64,000 nt of DNA from Conus ventricosus (Eukaryota; Mollusca; Gastropoda; Neogastropoda; Conidae): contig JAFLJL010014858.1 in NCBI GenBank assembly GCA_018398815.1, positions 62,001 through 126,000 of the forward strand. Reading direction: 5' to 3'. How positions within the stretch are numbered: the first letter of the stretch is position 1; the number at the start of each line of letters is the position of its first letter. The notes below the pieces were generated by a model. The model ran no database searches. It saw only the letters and a list, made by a program, of their open reading frames with translations, and was not told the origin of the DNA. The position numbers and the translations under genes were made by a program. Shown in pieces: positions 30,650 through 44,400 of this stretch.

Positions 30650-31890
30650 GATCTCTTCAGCGCAAGGTAGGCATTGAATGAAAACAAGGCTGTTAGAAGG
30701 AAGATAATGTGTGAGTCAAGGTAGTAATGATGATAATTATATTGCTGATAGGAATACTAATAAAGGTCAAAATATGAAATAATAAATTAAGACAGGATTA
30801 CTGCTACTTTTGGTGATAATAAGGCAATAGCAGTTGTAGTATGGGGGAAAGGAGAGTGGGTTAGAGGATTCTTAAGCACCATGGTTGCTGTGGCGACAGT
30901 CTTCGTGGCGATGGCGATGGGGATGTCAATACTAACAATAGTATTACTGATGATACTGCTAACAGCTATTGTGAAGGTAAAGGTAATAGAAGCATGATAC
31001 AGAAATATATTTAGAAAATACATTTTTATAATAATCATTATAAATAAATTCAAGAGAGAGAAAGAAAAAAAAACATAAATGAAAAAATAAAATGAATTGT
31101 AAAAAAAAAAAAAGAAAAAAAAAGAATAATACTATAGCAAAATAAAATTAAAAAAATACAACAACAACAAAAAATAATGAATAGATAAATAAATAATTGA
31201 AAAATAATAAGATAATAGTATACATAAATAGAATTAATAATTAAAAAAATCAACAATTTTGATAATAGTAATGATACTAAATGTATTAATACTAATACTA
31301 AGGGGATTAAAACACACACACACACACACACACAACAACAACAACAACCAAGGGGTGGAGAGAGAGGGGAGGACAGGAAGAACAGAAAGGAGATAGAAGA
31401 TATAAGTTATGGGAAGGATGGAATCTAATAGGTATATCAATAATTATATGTATAGTAATAGTTTTCTTAATAATTGTGATTGTAACTATACACTAATGAT
31501 AGTGATTGCTATAGGAGGCTGGAAAAGTGGTAAACTTGAATGTCAGAAATATTGTAAAGAATAATGATTGTATTAATGATAGCAGTACATATAAACATTA
31601 GTAATAGTTATGAAGTTGTAACAAAGGTAAACTGATTAAATGAATAAATAAATAAATAAAATGAAATAAAGAAAATACAAATAAATATATATGTATGTTT
31701 GTGTGTGGTGTGTGTGTGTTGTGTGTGTGTGTGTGTTCTGCATAGTTACAAACATCTACACAACATATGCACAGGAATGAGGGAAGATGGAACAGAAGCT
31801 CTTGTAGAGGAAATGGTTTTGTAAAATTAAAAGAAAACCAAATGAAGAAAATGGAGTGGACAAGTATCTGAATAAACAAGAGATTGATGT
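30650..31890. repeat. AT-rich low-complexity region with microsatellites
   Basis: GAT/AAT-rich DNA with A-rich runs, a (CA)n at 31312-31333 and TG tracts at 31699-31737. It is followed by a diverged Penelope 3' end, mirroring the arrangement at 14860-15600. No gene seen. Confidence 0.7.
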
Positions 31891-32110
31891 GAGAAATACA
31901 GAGAGTGTAGTGAGAAGGGAAAGGAAGATAGCTGTAAGTTATGTGTGAGGTAAATAGTGGGAGATATGGTAGTATGTGGGTTGTTGGAGGACATTATGGG
32001 CTGAAATTGCAGTGGTGGATAGGTGCATGTTATTTTATGGTGTTGATGCTGTGAGGGTGGAGGGAAGAAGGGGATGGGTTTACATACTAACTTGGGGAAG
32101 GGAGGGGCAA
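31890..32110 (-). mobile_element. Diverged Penelope-like 3' fragment
   Basis: Aligns by eye with 15430-15640 (GAGAGTGTAG, GATAGCTGTAA, GGTAGTATG, GTTGATGC..TGAGG in the same order) with many substitutions. Continues to the SINE at 32145. The B contig begins inside the same fragment (12008-12140). Confidence 0.55.
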
Positions 32111-32144
32111 CAGTAGAAAGAAACTCACGGAGAGCATGGCAGCA

Positions 32145-32378
32145 GCGAGTCCTCAGAAGAGAAGCCTCCTTCAAGCAAGTGTTTTGGCCCTTATCTCCTG
32201 ACACTCTTGGGGGTTTGGGCCACACCCGGTTCATGACTCCGGATGTCCCTCTGCTGCCCCCTTTTTCCCCATCTTGGAATGAGCCATGGCTGGGATTTGA
32301 ACCCATGACCCTGTGGACATGCTCATTTTCCACTTAATGACTCGCACTCTAACCACTGAGCCACTGGGGCACCTGATA
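32145..32378 (-). mobile_element. tRNA-derived SINE (contig C assembly of 12145-12380)
   Basis: Same A-box and B-box sequences and the same junction with the RLE element as in contig B, at an offset of 19998. Confidence 0.8.
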
Positions 32379-32391
32379 TTTATAGGGAAAT

Positions 32392-34718
32392 TTAAGCCTT
32401 ATGAAGTTCACTTTTGTTCCTCCATGACCAGATCCAGCTTGAACACCTCTCTGCCGCTTCTGCCATTGCTTTCAGGGCTCTGGTTTTTTCCCTCCCTGCA
32501 ACTGAGAGCTGTTTCATGAGGCTGTATGCAGATGTTCCGACAAACCCCCTTGCTCCAATTTCTGCAGTGAGGACTTTGACCTGATAGCCTTCTCTCCTCA
32601 GGCTGTTTGCCAGATCAGCATACTTTTCAGTCTTGTAGATTTGAGCTGCCTCCATTCTGTTCTCATATGGCACCGTGAGCTCGATCATAATCAGCTGCTT
32701 GGTTGACTGAGAGTGGACTACTTTGTCTGGTCTCATGCCACTCTTGCTGATGATCTCTGGGTGACTCTTCCATTCTGGGAGGTCTGCAGTGCACTCCCAG
32801 TCATCTGCCCCGTCCAGCAGACTCTGCCTGCATGTTCCGAGTGGCACTGTTGTTCTTGGCCATGATTTGCTACCTCCTGCCATGAAGAATGTTGCGGGTG
32901 CTTTTGGAGTCCTGATTTTCCCGTTTGTGGTGTTGGTACTAGCCCAGACTGCTTGTACAATCTATTTGAGCACTTGGTTGTGCCTCCATGTGTACCTTCC
33001 TTGAGCCAGGGCTACTTTACATGAGCTTAGGACATGCTCCACTGTTTGTTTTTATGGCAGAGGGGCATGCAGGATTGTCTGTTTTTCCCCACTTCACCAG
33101 GTTTGCATTTGAGGGCAGAAAGTCATATGCAGATCTGAGAATGAAGCTGATCCTGAGAGGGGCCATGTGCCAAATGTCATTCCAAGTGAGACTTCTTTGG
33201 AGTGCATTCTCCCACGTTGTCTATTGCCCTTGCTGGCCCTGCTGGACTGCTTTTCGGAGTCTTTTTTGGCCTTCTTCTTTTCTCATCTCCTGAATCATCA
33301 TGTCTCTTTTGGCTTTTCCTTTGGCCTTTGACCACCATTCAGTTTTGGTCACCCCCAGTCCTTGTCTGTTGGTCTGTGTGTGTCCTGTTATTTCTCTGAC
33401 CTTGAGACTTTCTTTTGCAGAATCCATTGCCTCTTGAACTTTCCATTTTCTGCCTGTCTTCAGCTGGGGCTTGATTGCTTCTACCACCTTGTCTCCTGAG
33501 TCATCCAGTATGCTTTGAAGTCTGATCTTCCCTGTTTTGTATTCCTCCAGGATGGATTTCAGTGTCAGTTTCAGCTTTGCTTGGCGACAGTACAGCGCTA
33601 TGTCAGTGAGACAGGGTGGGACACCAAGCCATTTCCTTGTGAACTTGTTGATTTTGGCTTCCATTGCCTCCACTATGCTGGTGCAGATGTCGTATATCAT
33701 CAGAGGCCATAGGAGCTTTGGTATCAGCATGAACTGCAGACACCAGACCTTGTATATGCCAGGGAGCCCACACTGGTCAATGGTCTTCAAGCCTTCTTCC
33801 GACATCTGTTTGGTTTCTTTTGCTCTTTGTGTGTCTTTCAGGCTATCATCATACCATCTTCCAAGGCTCTTGACTGGCTCTTCTGTGACTGTTGGAATGG
33901 CCTGGTTGGCAACACTGAAGACCACAGATTCGGCCACTTTTCCTTTCCTCAGTGAGAGACTCCGTGATTTCTTTGGTTTGAACTTCATTCTGGATGAAGC
34001 AACTATGTCGTCCAGCCTCTCCAGCACATGATGTGTCTCATCTTCTCTGGATGAAATCACTGTAGTGTCATCCATGAAGGCCTTGAGACCCCTCTCACCA
34101 TCGCCAAGGTTCCAAGTTGATCCAATCTGTTGTGTACTCCTTGGTAGAGAACCGCATTGAGAAGCCATTGAAGTACTTCTTGAGCATGTCATGGATGTTC
34201 TTTGGCACATGGCACATCTCAAGAGCCAGCTGTATTATCTCATGGGGTACAGATCCATATGCGTTTGTCAGATCAAGCTACACTACGTCCAGGTCTCTCT
34301 TTTCTGTTTTTGCTCTTTGGATTGCGTCCCAGATCATTGTGGCATGTTCTACACAGCCAGCCATGCCTGGGATGCCACCTTTCTTGACTGACACATCCAA
34401 GTACATGTTTTCCTTGAGGTACTTGGTCAGCCTTGCTGCCATGACAGAGAAGAAGATTTTTCTTCGAGTTCAGTAGTGATATTGGCCTGAACTGGCTGAT
34501 GTCACTTGAGTTTTGCTCATTGGGGATATACACACCATCACCATCATCCACTGGCCGCTGATCTTCTGGCTTCTCCAAGCTGATCGCAGCAGCCTGTGGA
34601 GCCACTCCAGCACCTTGGGACATTTCTTGTACAGCTGGTAAGGTGTTCCGTTTGGCCCTGGCTTTGTCGACCACCTTCTTGATTCCCGCCAATGTTTCCG
34701 GCAACATATTCACACCTA
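32392..34718 (-). pseudogene. RLE-type non-LTR retrotransposon ORF (contig C assembly)
   Basis: Same element as at 12394-14720 at a constant offset of 19998 for most of its length. Only a few differences were seen: one base near 33563 (AGTGTC for AGTTTC) and short indels near 34460 and 34695. RT FMDD box, zinc knuckle and RLE RPD...IELT motifs are all present, with the same internal loss before FMDD. The shared defects show both contigs hold the same copy. Confidence 0.8.
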
Positions 34719-34721
34719 TAC

Positions 34722-34724
<3 letters not shown>

Positions 34725-34791
<67 letters not shown>
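34725..34791. repeat. (TC)n microsatellite
   Basis: Counterpart of 14729-14789, slightly longer. Confidence 0.95.
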
Positions 34792-34793
<2 letters not shown>

Positions 34794-34859
34794 ATAAATA
34801 AGTTACTGTATCTAAGTTTTACTACTATTTTAATTCTACAATTAATGCTGGCAATGGGA

Positions 34860-35190
34860 TCAGTGAAAATAGGACATAATGATTTATAAGTATAATGGTA
34901 AAAATGATAATGAGTGGTAATAATAACAATGACATCAGTGTTGTTGTAATGATGGTGATGATGATAACAGTAATGGTAATAATAATATGTGATAGTGATA
35001 CAGTAATGATGGTTTTTAAGTAATATTGGTAAGGATAATATTAGGTAGAAAGGAGCTGAAATGCTCAATAAACAACAGCAGACAGTACTGTTGAATGATG
35101 ATAATAATGATAGTAGTAACACTAGGAAAAACAGCAGCACTGGGAAAGGGATGGAAACGACCAACGATAAGGAGCTAGCATTCTATTTAT

Positions 35191-35252
<62 letters not shown>

Positions 35253-35256
35253 TGTG
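34860..35256. repeat. GAT/AAT-rich island plus (TG)n
   Basis: Counterpart of 14860-15250 in contig B. Confidence 0.7.
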
Positions 35257-35435
35257 AGTGAGTGAGTGTGTTTCATTTGTAATGTCAGCCTAACTCACTG
35301 TTCCCCCCCACCCACCCACCCTCTTTTTTTATATATTTTTTTTACCTCCACCCCCAGCCACCGCCATCCCCACCAACATCACTACACCCATCATTACTAG
35401 GGGAGGGGGAGTAAGTACATTGATGTAGTAAGTGG

Positions 35436-35935
35436 AGAGACTCAGAGAGTGTAGGAAAAGGGAAAGGGATGATAGCTGTAACTTATGTCTGGGGTAAACA
35501 GTGGGAGGTATTGGTAGTATGGGTGTGTGTAGGTGGAGGATATTGCAGGCTGGAGCTGCAGAGGTGGAATGGTACATACTACTTTTTGATGTTGATGCCA
35601 TGAGGACAGAGGGTGCCCAGTTTGGCAGTAAGATGAGATTCCTGCATAGGGCGTTCCTAGTTGTCACTCTTGATTGCCAAAGTGCCTGGACTTTGACATA
35701 GTTGATATTGTGCTGGGCGTGGTTGAAGTGTACAGCGACTGGTTTAGGCCGATAGTGGCAGATGTCGGCCAAGTGTTCAGAGATGCAAGTCTCAAGTGTG
35801 TGAGTTGACTCACCTACATAGATTTTACGACACAGCTGGCAGTGGATGGCATACACAGTGTCGTGGCACTGGCAGGAGAAAGTGTGCAAGTCTGTCCAGG
35901 ACGGGGGAAATCGTGATGGTATTGCTTAAGTGCAC
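35436..35935 (-). pseudogene. Penelope-like GIY-YIG fragment (contig C assembly)
   Basis: Counterpart of 15433-15935. The frame is better here: KIYVGE, EHLADICHYRP and VAVHFNHAQHNINYVKVQ follow in one frame, as expected for a Penelope GIY-YIG domain, before it degenerates. This shows that at least one frameshift in contig B is a consensus difference and not ancient decay. Confidence 0.75.
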
Positions 35936-35939
35936 TAAG

Positions 35940-37240
35940 TTGATGTATTATTAGTCAGGCTTAACACACCAAGGTTATCTTTGCACTCATACATGCATAT
36001 GCACACTCATGCGCCCACCAAACATTCACCTCTCTCTGGGAATGGGATGTCACGCATTCGTTTCTTTCCTAACACAACTGAGCACAAGAAATACAATTTC
36101 TATGCTACTTATAATCAAACATGAAAAATCCAATTACACAAATGAACAAATCAACACATGAAAGATCAATACTTCCTAATCCGGGGTTATAATAAAATGA
36201 CTTCTTACCTGGCCAGGTTTTCACACACACAACCACGCTTTCACACCACACCACAGTTCTTGAAAAAAGTCTCTTACACGTCTTCTTCAGCACTGCTTGA
36301 CGGTGATGCCCTTGGTTGACTGGCTCCAGGCTTCAGGACTGGGTCTTCGTGGTCGTCTCTGGGATCTCAACGTAGAACTCTTCTTCTTCGTCTTCTTCAC
36401 CCACCTCTGGGTTCAATTTCAGTTTGTCTGTCTTCACCCACCTCTGGGCTTCAAACTTAGTTTTCTTCTCTTCCAGCTTGTCTTCAACCCTAAGACTTAG
36501 CTGTCTCTTCTATCTCCCAGACCACGTTTCTCTCGACCCTTTCTCTGTCCTGATCACTCCTCTCCTCTCTCCTCTCTCCTCTGTCTTCTCTCTCTCTCTC
36601 TCTCCTGGTGTTATTCTCCCCTCACGTTGTTTCTCCCTCAGTTTATATAGGGATGGAAACAAAGGATCCCCTTCGGGCCATGCCTTTGTCCATGCTGCTT
36701 CTCAACCCCCTAGTTCACAAGTACCTGAATTCTCCATTCGCTACATTTCTCCCACACATCAGCATTTACACACATCCCTACCTAATTGATTAGCAAACAA
36801 ATACTTAGCACCAGATGGACATCGAAAATTCCCGCAGACTCGGTGGTCACTTAACACAGTAATTATCTTAAGGAGGGCTACTACAACCTCCACACACATT
36901 CAGCCAGCCTGACAATAGAACCAACACAGTGACCCACGGCAATACCATCCGAACGAATCCAAGACTCCTGCTCTTCACTGACTGTTTACAAAAGAACCTC
37001 AGCTGACTGAGCATTTAGCGCTCACTTGGAGTGCCGAGGTCGTAGTGGTTACATCGCTTCCCCTTTCGCCACCGGGCAGGTCCGAACTCTCTCCTAGGTG
37101 TCATCTGTCATCTGACCACTTCGGCCATGTGCGATGGGTAAGGTACCCTGGTTAATTGGTCTATTACCTATTTGTATACTACGTACAACGTCCCTTTGCC
37201 TCCAAGCGTCTAATGCCTTTGTGAGAGGTTTCACGCTCCT
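35940..37240. other. Unannotated interval (counterpart of 15940-17220)
   Basis: Same CT-rich DNA and TATATAGGG box as in contig B with small indels. No gene seen. Confidence 0.4.
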
Positions 37241-37272
37241 TGACAAAGTCTCAAGTGTGTGAGTTGTCTCAC

Positions 37273-37515
37273 TAGAATGTAAATATGTTCGTTCAGCTCA
37301 CCCATCTTATTTTGCACGAAAACCCCCCTTTCACATACAAATCACGTCCATCACATATCAGTTTTGGCTAAAATTAACACCTGTTTCATAAAAAAATTTT
37401 AAAAGCCAAAAAATTAAAAATTTAGGAAATCGTTAATTTAAAAAAAGGGGGTTACGTGCTAGGTTTAAAATTTGGTTTACCCTGAACAAACATAATTTTC
37501 ATTCCCCAGGGAAAT
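37273..37515. repeat. Polinton left terminal repeat (contig C, degraded)
   Basis: Same repeat as 17269-17517. The first ~110 bp are near-identical apart from missing bases at the very edge; the inner half is in the noisy zone. Confidence 0.8.
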
Positions 37516-37539
37516 AAAAATAAATAATTTTTTAAACTA

Positions 37540-38545
37540 AAAATTTCACTGTGAAAGGGCGGGAAACTTGCCCGCCCCTTTTACGAACAAAGGACTTTTA
37601 GGGAAGCTTTTTAAAGAAGATTTTTTCTTAAATTTAAAAAAAGGGGGGTTGTTTTTTAAAATTCTTCCCAAATTCATTAAAAATTACCTTTCCAAAATGG
37701 GGTTCTTGGGTCTAAAATTTTAAAATCCCCTTTTCCTCCCGGACATACAAGTACCCTTTCTTTTAGTCCCAAAAGGCAAGAGTTTTTGAGCCCCTTGCAC
37801 ATCTTTAGTTTAAAGCAATTTTTTAAAATTTTTATTGCGTTTTTGGGGGAAAAACCCGTTTTCCTTTTTTTTCTTCATTTTTCATGGCGCGCAAGACTGT
37901 GGGAATCTCCTAACCCCTTCTGTGTTAAAGCGTTTGTCCTTTAAAATTTTTGATATTGATTTGGTAAAAAAGGCGTTCAGCAGATTCTTTTTAAAGTTTT
38001 CTACTAGGGGGGTTTTGATCGTTTTTTGCCTGGGATCCCCCTTTTTTAACGAAAAATGATGTTTTAAAAAAAGCTGGGAAAAAGACCTTTAAACTCTTTT
38101 CCCCTCATCAACTTGAATCATCCTAGGGGTTTTTTAATTTGGGCCCCACATGTATATTTTTTGTTTAAAACCACAAGGGAACAGGGAGTTGAGCCTTTTA
38201 TTTCCGTTAAAGGCTCGGCGTCCCTTTTTATCTTGAAACCATGTCCCCAAAAAACTGTCAGAGCAACTTAAACTTTTTTTTTTTAAAATTTGTCATGTGG
38301 AAGATCAAAAAAGTCCTTTTGGTTTGGGGGGTCAAATTAAAGGGAAAAGAGTTTTAACAAAAACTAAAGGGCCCAAATTTTTCTTTTTGGGGCGGGGCAG
38401 ATTTTAAAATTTTCCAAATTGCCCGTTTTTTAAAACCAGTCTTTCGCATCGATTCAGAAAACCTAAAACAGCTTTACTTTGTTTTTCATAGCTCTTTTTC
38501 CCTTTTCCCAAAAACCCTTTTGGAAATAATATATTTTGTCCAAAA
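37540..38545 (-). pseudogene. Integrase, unpolished copy
   Basis: Follows 17545-18486 block by block (landmarks ATGGCGCGCAAGACTG, CAACTTGAATCATCCTAGG, AAAGGCTCGGCGTC) but with scrambled homopolymers and no usable frame. Not independent evidence of decay. Confidence 0.6.
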
Positions 38546-38559
38546 TTTTTTAAAAGCAT

Positions 38560-40490
38560 TTTATTTTCCCCAAAAAAAAGTAGCAACAAATAACGGGGCC
38601 TGCCAACTTTTCAATTTAAAAAAAATTTTTCTGCATTTTTTCTGTTTCCCGTTGGTTTATAAAAATAGGGGTTTCAGGAGGCGGTGATGTTAAAAAACTT
38701 TTTTCCCGTCACTAATTTAATAACCCTTATTTTCGTCATTAAAAGTTTTGTAAATGGGGTTTCTCGCATGTCCCCTTTTTTCTTAAAAAATTTTTTTTAA
38801 TAAAGTCTAAGTTAACAATCCCCCCTTTTTTCCTCATAAACGTTTCCCTTTCCTTTGCTAAATCTTCCCTTGCCTTGTTATGTCGTTCTCTTCTTCCCGG
38901 GGCCCCCAATTTACAAACAATAAAGCTTTCCCGGGGAAGGCCAATGCCTTAAAACCAAAAGCTCCACCCCCCAAACAGAACCAATCAAAAAATCTTTTTA
39001 TAAATCAATATTTTTAGATTAATTTTCTATGAAATAAAATTTTCCCTGGGAAATCCCCCGTGAAATAAAAAAATTTTTTTGACGGGAAACCCCTGCCCCC
39101 AATTCCAAACTATTAAACCCCTTTTAAAAAAACGACCTCAAACGGGGGTTAACCAATTTAACCCGCGGCTTATTTTAATTTTAAACCCCGTTTTTTGTTT
39201 TAAAGCTATAACCTAAACCTTGCCGCTTTAAATTCAACAGAATGGTTTAAAACGTAAATTGGGTAAAACCTTTTTTCACTCATCTTTTTATTAACTAAAA
39301 AAATAATTTTAAAAAAATTTAAAATACGAAAAGGGGTGTCTAAAGTGCTTTTTAAAATCAAAAATAAACTTTTTTTTGTTAAAGCTAAAAAATTTAAGTT
39401 GCAATATTTTTGGCGAAAATTTCTTTCCCCATTTTTTTGGGGGGGGGTTTTTTTCCCAACCCAACATTTTTCAAGGGTTTAATTTAAAAAATAACTCCCA
39501 AAAGATAGGCATTTCTTAATTAACCCGCGTTAAACTCATGGTTTTTAAAAAAATTTTTAAATTATTTTTAATTTCTTTTTTTAAAAGAAAAGTTTACGGA
39601 AATATTAAAGTTGGGGGGAAACAGAATACTCAGCAGACAACCCGCCATAAAGAAAGATTATACTCTCACTTTCTTTTGGAAAAACCCCAAAATAAAAATT
39701 TAGGGTTGAACTAAGTAATTTAACAAAATTCAAAACTGTCTACTTTAAACGTTTAAGGGAAATACTTTCGCTAGGTACGAAGCACAAACTAGGGTCGAAA
39801 AAAGGTTAAAATCCGTGGGTCAGACAAAGAATTTGTTATAAAAGCAAAAAAAGTAAGTAAGGAAAGGCGCCATTGATTCGAAGAAAGAATTTTAAAAAAT
39901 GAATTAACACAAATCCGGTTTTAAACAAGACCCTTGAAAAAACCCTTTCATTGGACATTTTATTACAAATTTGGGATTGGGTTTTCCCCTTTAAACCCCG
40001 GGTTAAAATTTTAATCCCAAAATTTAATTTTGATTATATTAAATTTAAAACGGGAAAAAAAAAAAATGAGCTTCAGGGGAAGAAGACGCCCCAGGACCCC
40101 AAATTCCCCCCCCGGGCAAACCCCAAGGAGCAAAAATGCGCCCAGGGGGGAATGTGCCACAAAAATGGGTAATGTTTTCTAAAACTAAAAATCCCCGGAC
40201 TAATTGGGGGCTGGGGGTAAACAATTTTAATTTGGGAAAAGGGCTAAGAAAAGCAAAAAACCCAAACAACAAAAACAAAAATTATTTTGATTTGTAATAC
40301 AACCGGGAAACCCGCACAAACCCCCCAATAACAACAACACAATCAAAAAACAAACGTTTAAGGGGTGTATTAAACAAAGTTACAAACACCCCCCAAAACC
40401 CAGAAAAGAAAAAGAACCACTTTGCAAAAAAAGCGCAACCCCTGATGTTTACCCAATTTTTTATTTAATTGGTTTTTTTAACTAGATAAA
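38560..40490. pseudogene. Small-protein gene cluster, unpolished copy
   Basis: Counterpart of 18506-20277: minus-strand small membrane proteins to about 39545, then the two + strand genes (about 39590-40010 and 40065-40480). Landmarks such as GGAGGCGGTGATGTTAAAA and TAGGTACGAAGCACA are kept, but frames are destroyed. Confidence 0.6.
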
Positions 40491-40789
40491 TTTAAAATTT
40501 AAAAACCAAAATAAGGGACAAGTTAAAAAACTAGATAAGTTCAAGTAAGAAATAGATAAGTACAAGTTTAAATTTAGTTAAAGAAAGTACTTTTTAAAGT
40601 TAAAAAATGCAAGTGAATTTCAAGTTTAAAATTTCAAAAAAAAATAATTCTTGTTTTAAGTAAATATTTTGGTTTTTAAGGGTTTAATTTTTTGTTAGGG
40701 TTTTTTATAGTTAACTTCTTAAGTTAAGTTCTTGTAGGTTCCCAAAATTTTAAATTTCAAAATTTAAATCAGTCAAGTTTAAACTTTTA

Positions 40790-41487
40790 AAGTTCTCCAA
40801 AGCCCTACGCTTTTGAAAACCAGGAATAACGTAAGTTTCTCTTGTTTTTTGTTAGAGACTAGGGGATTTTTTTTTTAAAAAGGGAGTTGGGGGTTTAAAG
40901 ATGAAGATTTTGGGGGGCAGAAAATTTAAAATTTGTTTTGAAAGAAAACCTTTTTCCCTTTCCCCAAAAAGACTTTCTTTTGTTGTTTGTTTAATAATTT
41001 TTTTTTGACAACTTCTTTACTTAACCTTTTTCTTTTTTCATTTTCGAAGTCTGGCTAGCAAAGCTATCCCTCTTTAAACCCCCAAACCAACAAAATTCTT
41101 TTTTTAAAAATGTCCCATTAAAATTCAACCTTAACTTTCCAATCAAATTTCTTGTTCACAGTTGAAAAGGGAAAAGGGGTGTCTTTTGGATAGTCGCTGG
41201 TGTCCCCCCATCGCCCCTTTAAAAACCCCCTCAGTTTCAAAAACCCTTTTAAAGTTTTTCATTGGGGCCTCTAGAAAAAAAAGATCAGGGTCCCGTTTTT
41301 AAAGGACCCTTTCTTCGGGAAACGCGGGGTTTTTTGTAAAATTTCAGAAATTCTAACATCAATAACTTTGACAAAAAATAATACAGTTTAAAACCGATAA
41401 AAACTGGCTGTCCAAATTTTAAAAGCCCTTTTTCCCTTATTTATAAAACCAACTTGGTTATCGTTAAATCTTTTAAAGTCTTGAAAG
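40790..41487 (-). pseudogene. DNA polymerase B C-terminal part, unpolished copy
   Basis: Counterpart of 20561-21229 containing motif C and the C-terminus. Frames are destroyed by homopolymer errors. It is separated from the rest of polB by the same insertion as in contig B. Confidence 0.6.
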
Positions 41488-44400
41488 TTAGGTGGGCAGG
41501 TTTTGCTAAAGGGCCCGAACTAAATTTTCTAAAGAATGACCGAAGAATTTAAAAAGCCAAAATAGTTGCTTCCCAAAAAGATTTTAAGGGGCTGAACCCA
41601 GGATTAACACTCACACAAAAATTTATTGACCGTTTATATGACATGAAACATTTTTCCCCCCGACCTTTAAAAAAGACAACCTTCCCCTTAATCAAATTTC
41701 CCCCCACCCAATAACTCATGCCACCCCCAAACCCCCCCCCTCATTTAATCGAGTCGATCCACTGGAAACCCCAACACTGGGCAAACCCCCCCGTCTCCAC
41801 CCCGCAAAACCGGGCGGGGCCCTATAAAAACCCCCCTGGGAAAGGGGTTATCCTACCCCTTTAAAAAAAGTAAATAACAGGGGGCCCAAAAACACCCCCA
41901 AAAAAGGGTTCTAAACCCCAAATATGTTCATGTTCCCCGAAAATTCAATCCTAAAAAATCCCTTTTGGGTTTTCCCGGGGCCCCAAAAGGGGCTTTTTAA
42001 TTAGTGGTGTCCCCCCTGGGGAAAACCCAAAGGTTTTTGAAAACCAATAAATAAAAAAATCCCCGTCCCAGCGTCCCCCCCAGAAAGGGAATTTAAAAGT
42101 TTAAACCCAAAAGTCCCCCTTCCCAAAACCCGGTCCAAATAATTTAAAATTAATTTTGGAAAATTTGTCAAGGGTTTTCCAAACGTGCACCCCCGGCCCC
42201 TCCCCAAAACCATAGGGGGGCCATTCGTTTCCCCATGTACATAGCCCCCTGTTCAGAAGTCGTTAACAATAAACAGAACAATGGGGACCCCCATCCCGCC
42301 CCTCCCCCCCCCCCGGAAAATCCCCGGTAACAAACCCCGGTAACCCCCACCCAACCCCAGGCCCCCGGGGGTTTTTGGGGAATCCCCAACAACCCTTTAA
42401 TTTCCCCCCTTTTTCCCCCCATGGGCCATATTGCCCCCCAACCCTTGGCCAAAAGAACCTTTTAAAGCTCGCAGCATGGGGGGTCCCAAACCCCCGGGGG
42501 AAAAAAGTTGACCCAAAAGGGAAAATTTTTTCCCATGAGAACCCAAAACCGAACCCCGGGGGCACAGATCACCACCGGGAAAAGGGGTCCCCCCAATAAC
42601 CGAGTTTTCCCCCTTCGTGCCTCTTAACTGCCCTGACCCCCAAGGCACTTTACCTCGGCCAACATTACAGCAGGCCCTACGTGGCCCCGGAGCTCCCGCC
42701 AAACAGACCCGGACACAATCCACGGTCACCAAACACAGGCGTCCAAAAAGGGGCCCTCCCCGCAAAACCCCCATTTCCCCCCCGCTTCTCCCCAAGAAAG
42801 TCCAAGGGGGATTTCCAAATCCCATCCCCCTTGGCCCACCAGGTGCGGGGATAGGTTTGGAGGTTGTCCCCCAGCAACCCACCCACATGGGCCCGCATAC
42901 CCTCAACCGCACCGAGCGGGCCCCCGGGAAAGAAAAAGGAACCCCCAAAAAAAAAGGAAAAATTTAATTAAAAATTGGTAAAAATGGAAAAACCCCAAAC
43001 CTTCAGTTTTGAAAAAATTTAATTCAATTTTAGCGGGAAGGGAAAAAAGGGTCAAAACCAGGGTTTTACCAACATTTTCAAAATTTTCCCGGGGGAACCC
43101 CGCCGACCCCAAACCCTGCCTTTCACCACATTTCAAATTTACTCAGGGAGCCCAAAAACCCCTTCGCAATTTACCACCCAAAACAGGGGCCTTTTTCACA
43201 GGGGGCCCCTTCCCGGTCAACAAAAAAGACCGACCCCCTTTTTTTAAAATTGGATTTTTTCCCGCTTAAAAAAAAATTAATTTAAAAGTTTAAATCCCCG
43301 GGGCCCCCCCCAAACCCATAAAAATTTAAAGGGGCCGTTAACCCATGGGCCCCCCTTTTCCCAAAATCCCCTTTCACCCCCAAACCCCCCGCACCTTACC
43401 CAAACATCAACCCATACAAACCCCACCAAATGGGTCACGAAACCCAAAACCCAAAAACCAAACCAAAAAATCAAACCCAAACCGTTCAAAAGGCAACCAC
43501 CCAAAAACCCCCCCCTTACAAACAAATTTTTTTTCCAGCGTGGACCGAATAAAAGAGCAACCCCAAAGGTTTTTCAAGCCCTTGGCAAATTTTTCCCGTT
43601 AATTTTGAACAACCAACCCTTCCCCCCAACAATTTCCCCCCCCTTTTTTGAAAAAACCTTTTAAAAACATTAAAAAAACTACCCCTGTTTGCAGGCAACC
43701 CTTTTTTGTTCCCTTCCCCCTTTTAACAACCCCAAGAAAGGAAAAAAAAAGGTTTGGAAAAAAACCCCAAGGAAAAAAAAATCCCCCCCCCTTCCCCTAA
43801 AAACTCAAGGCATCGAATGGAGCGGAATGGGGAACACTCACCTGAGGATGACCCGGTAATCTGCCTGACCCCGAGAGGACCGTGACCTCGACGACGTGAC
43901 AGCAGTCACTCGATGAGCCCACAGGAGCTTCCGCAAGGATGTGCAGCAGCCCGACACAGGATCCCGTCGTACACCAGGGGGGTCTTGGCAGGTCAATCAG
44001 AGAAAGAGCACAGATCCTTAGTCTAAATCCCGTATTTACTCCCGCTTGACTAAACACTTAGTCAATAGTCAGATCAGTGCACGAATCCACCCCATACAAA
44101 TCCAGACCGCTCATAGCATACGAGGCTTAGTCCAGCAACATCATTCACACATGGGCTCGCACGTACCCAAATCATCACCCACCATGAGCAATAGCCCCAC
44201 CTGAGAAGTGGAACACAGATACCTCCCATACCATAAACACAACCAAAATACTCAATCCAAACCCGTAGCAATTAATAGCAACTACCACCAAAACCTCCTC
44301 ATTACATAATCAATCTCTCAATCCTCTCGAGCGCGTGACCAGAATCAACAGAGTTCAAAGCATAAGGTTTTACCAAGCATTGTCAAAATTTCCACTCGTG

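Noticed and set aside
42001..43698. Pro/Gly-rich frames up to 183 codons
   Set aside because: They come from homopolymer-inflated raw-like sequence and have no counterpart in the clean contig B copy.
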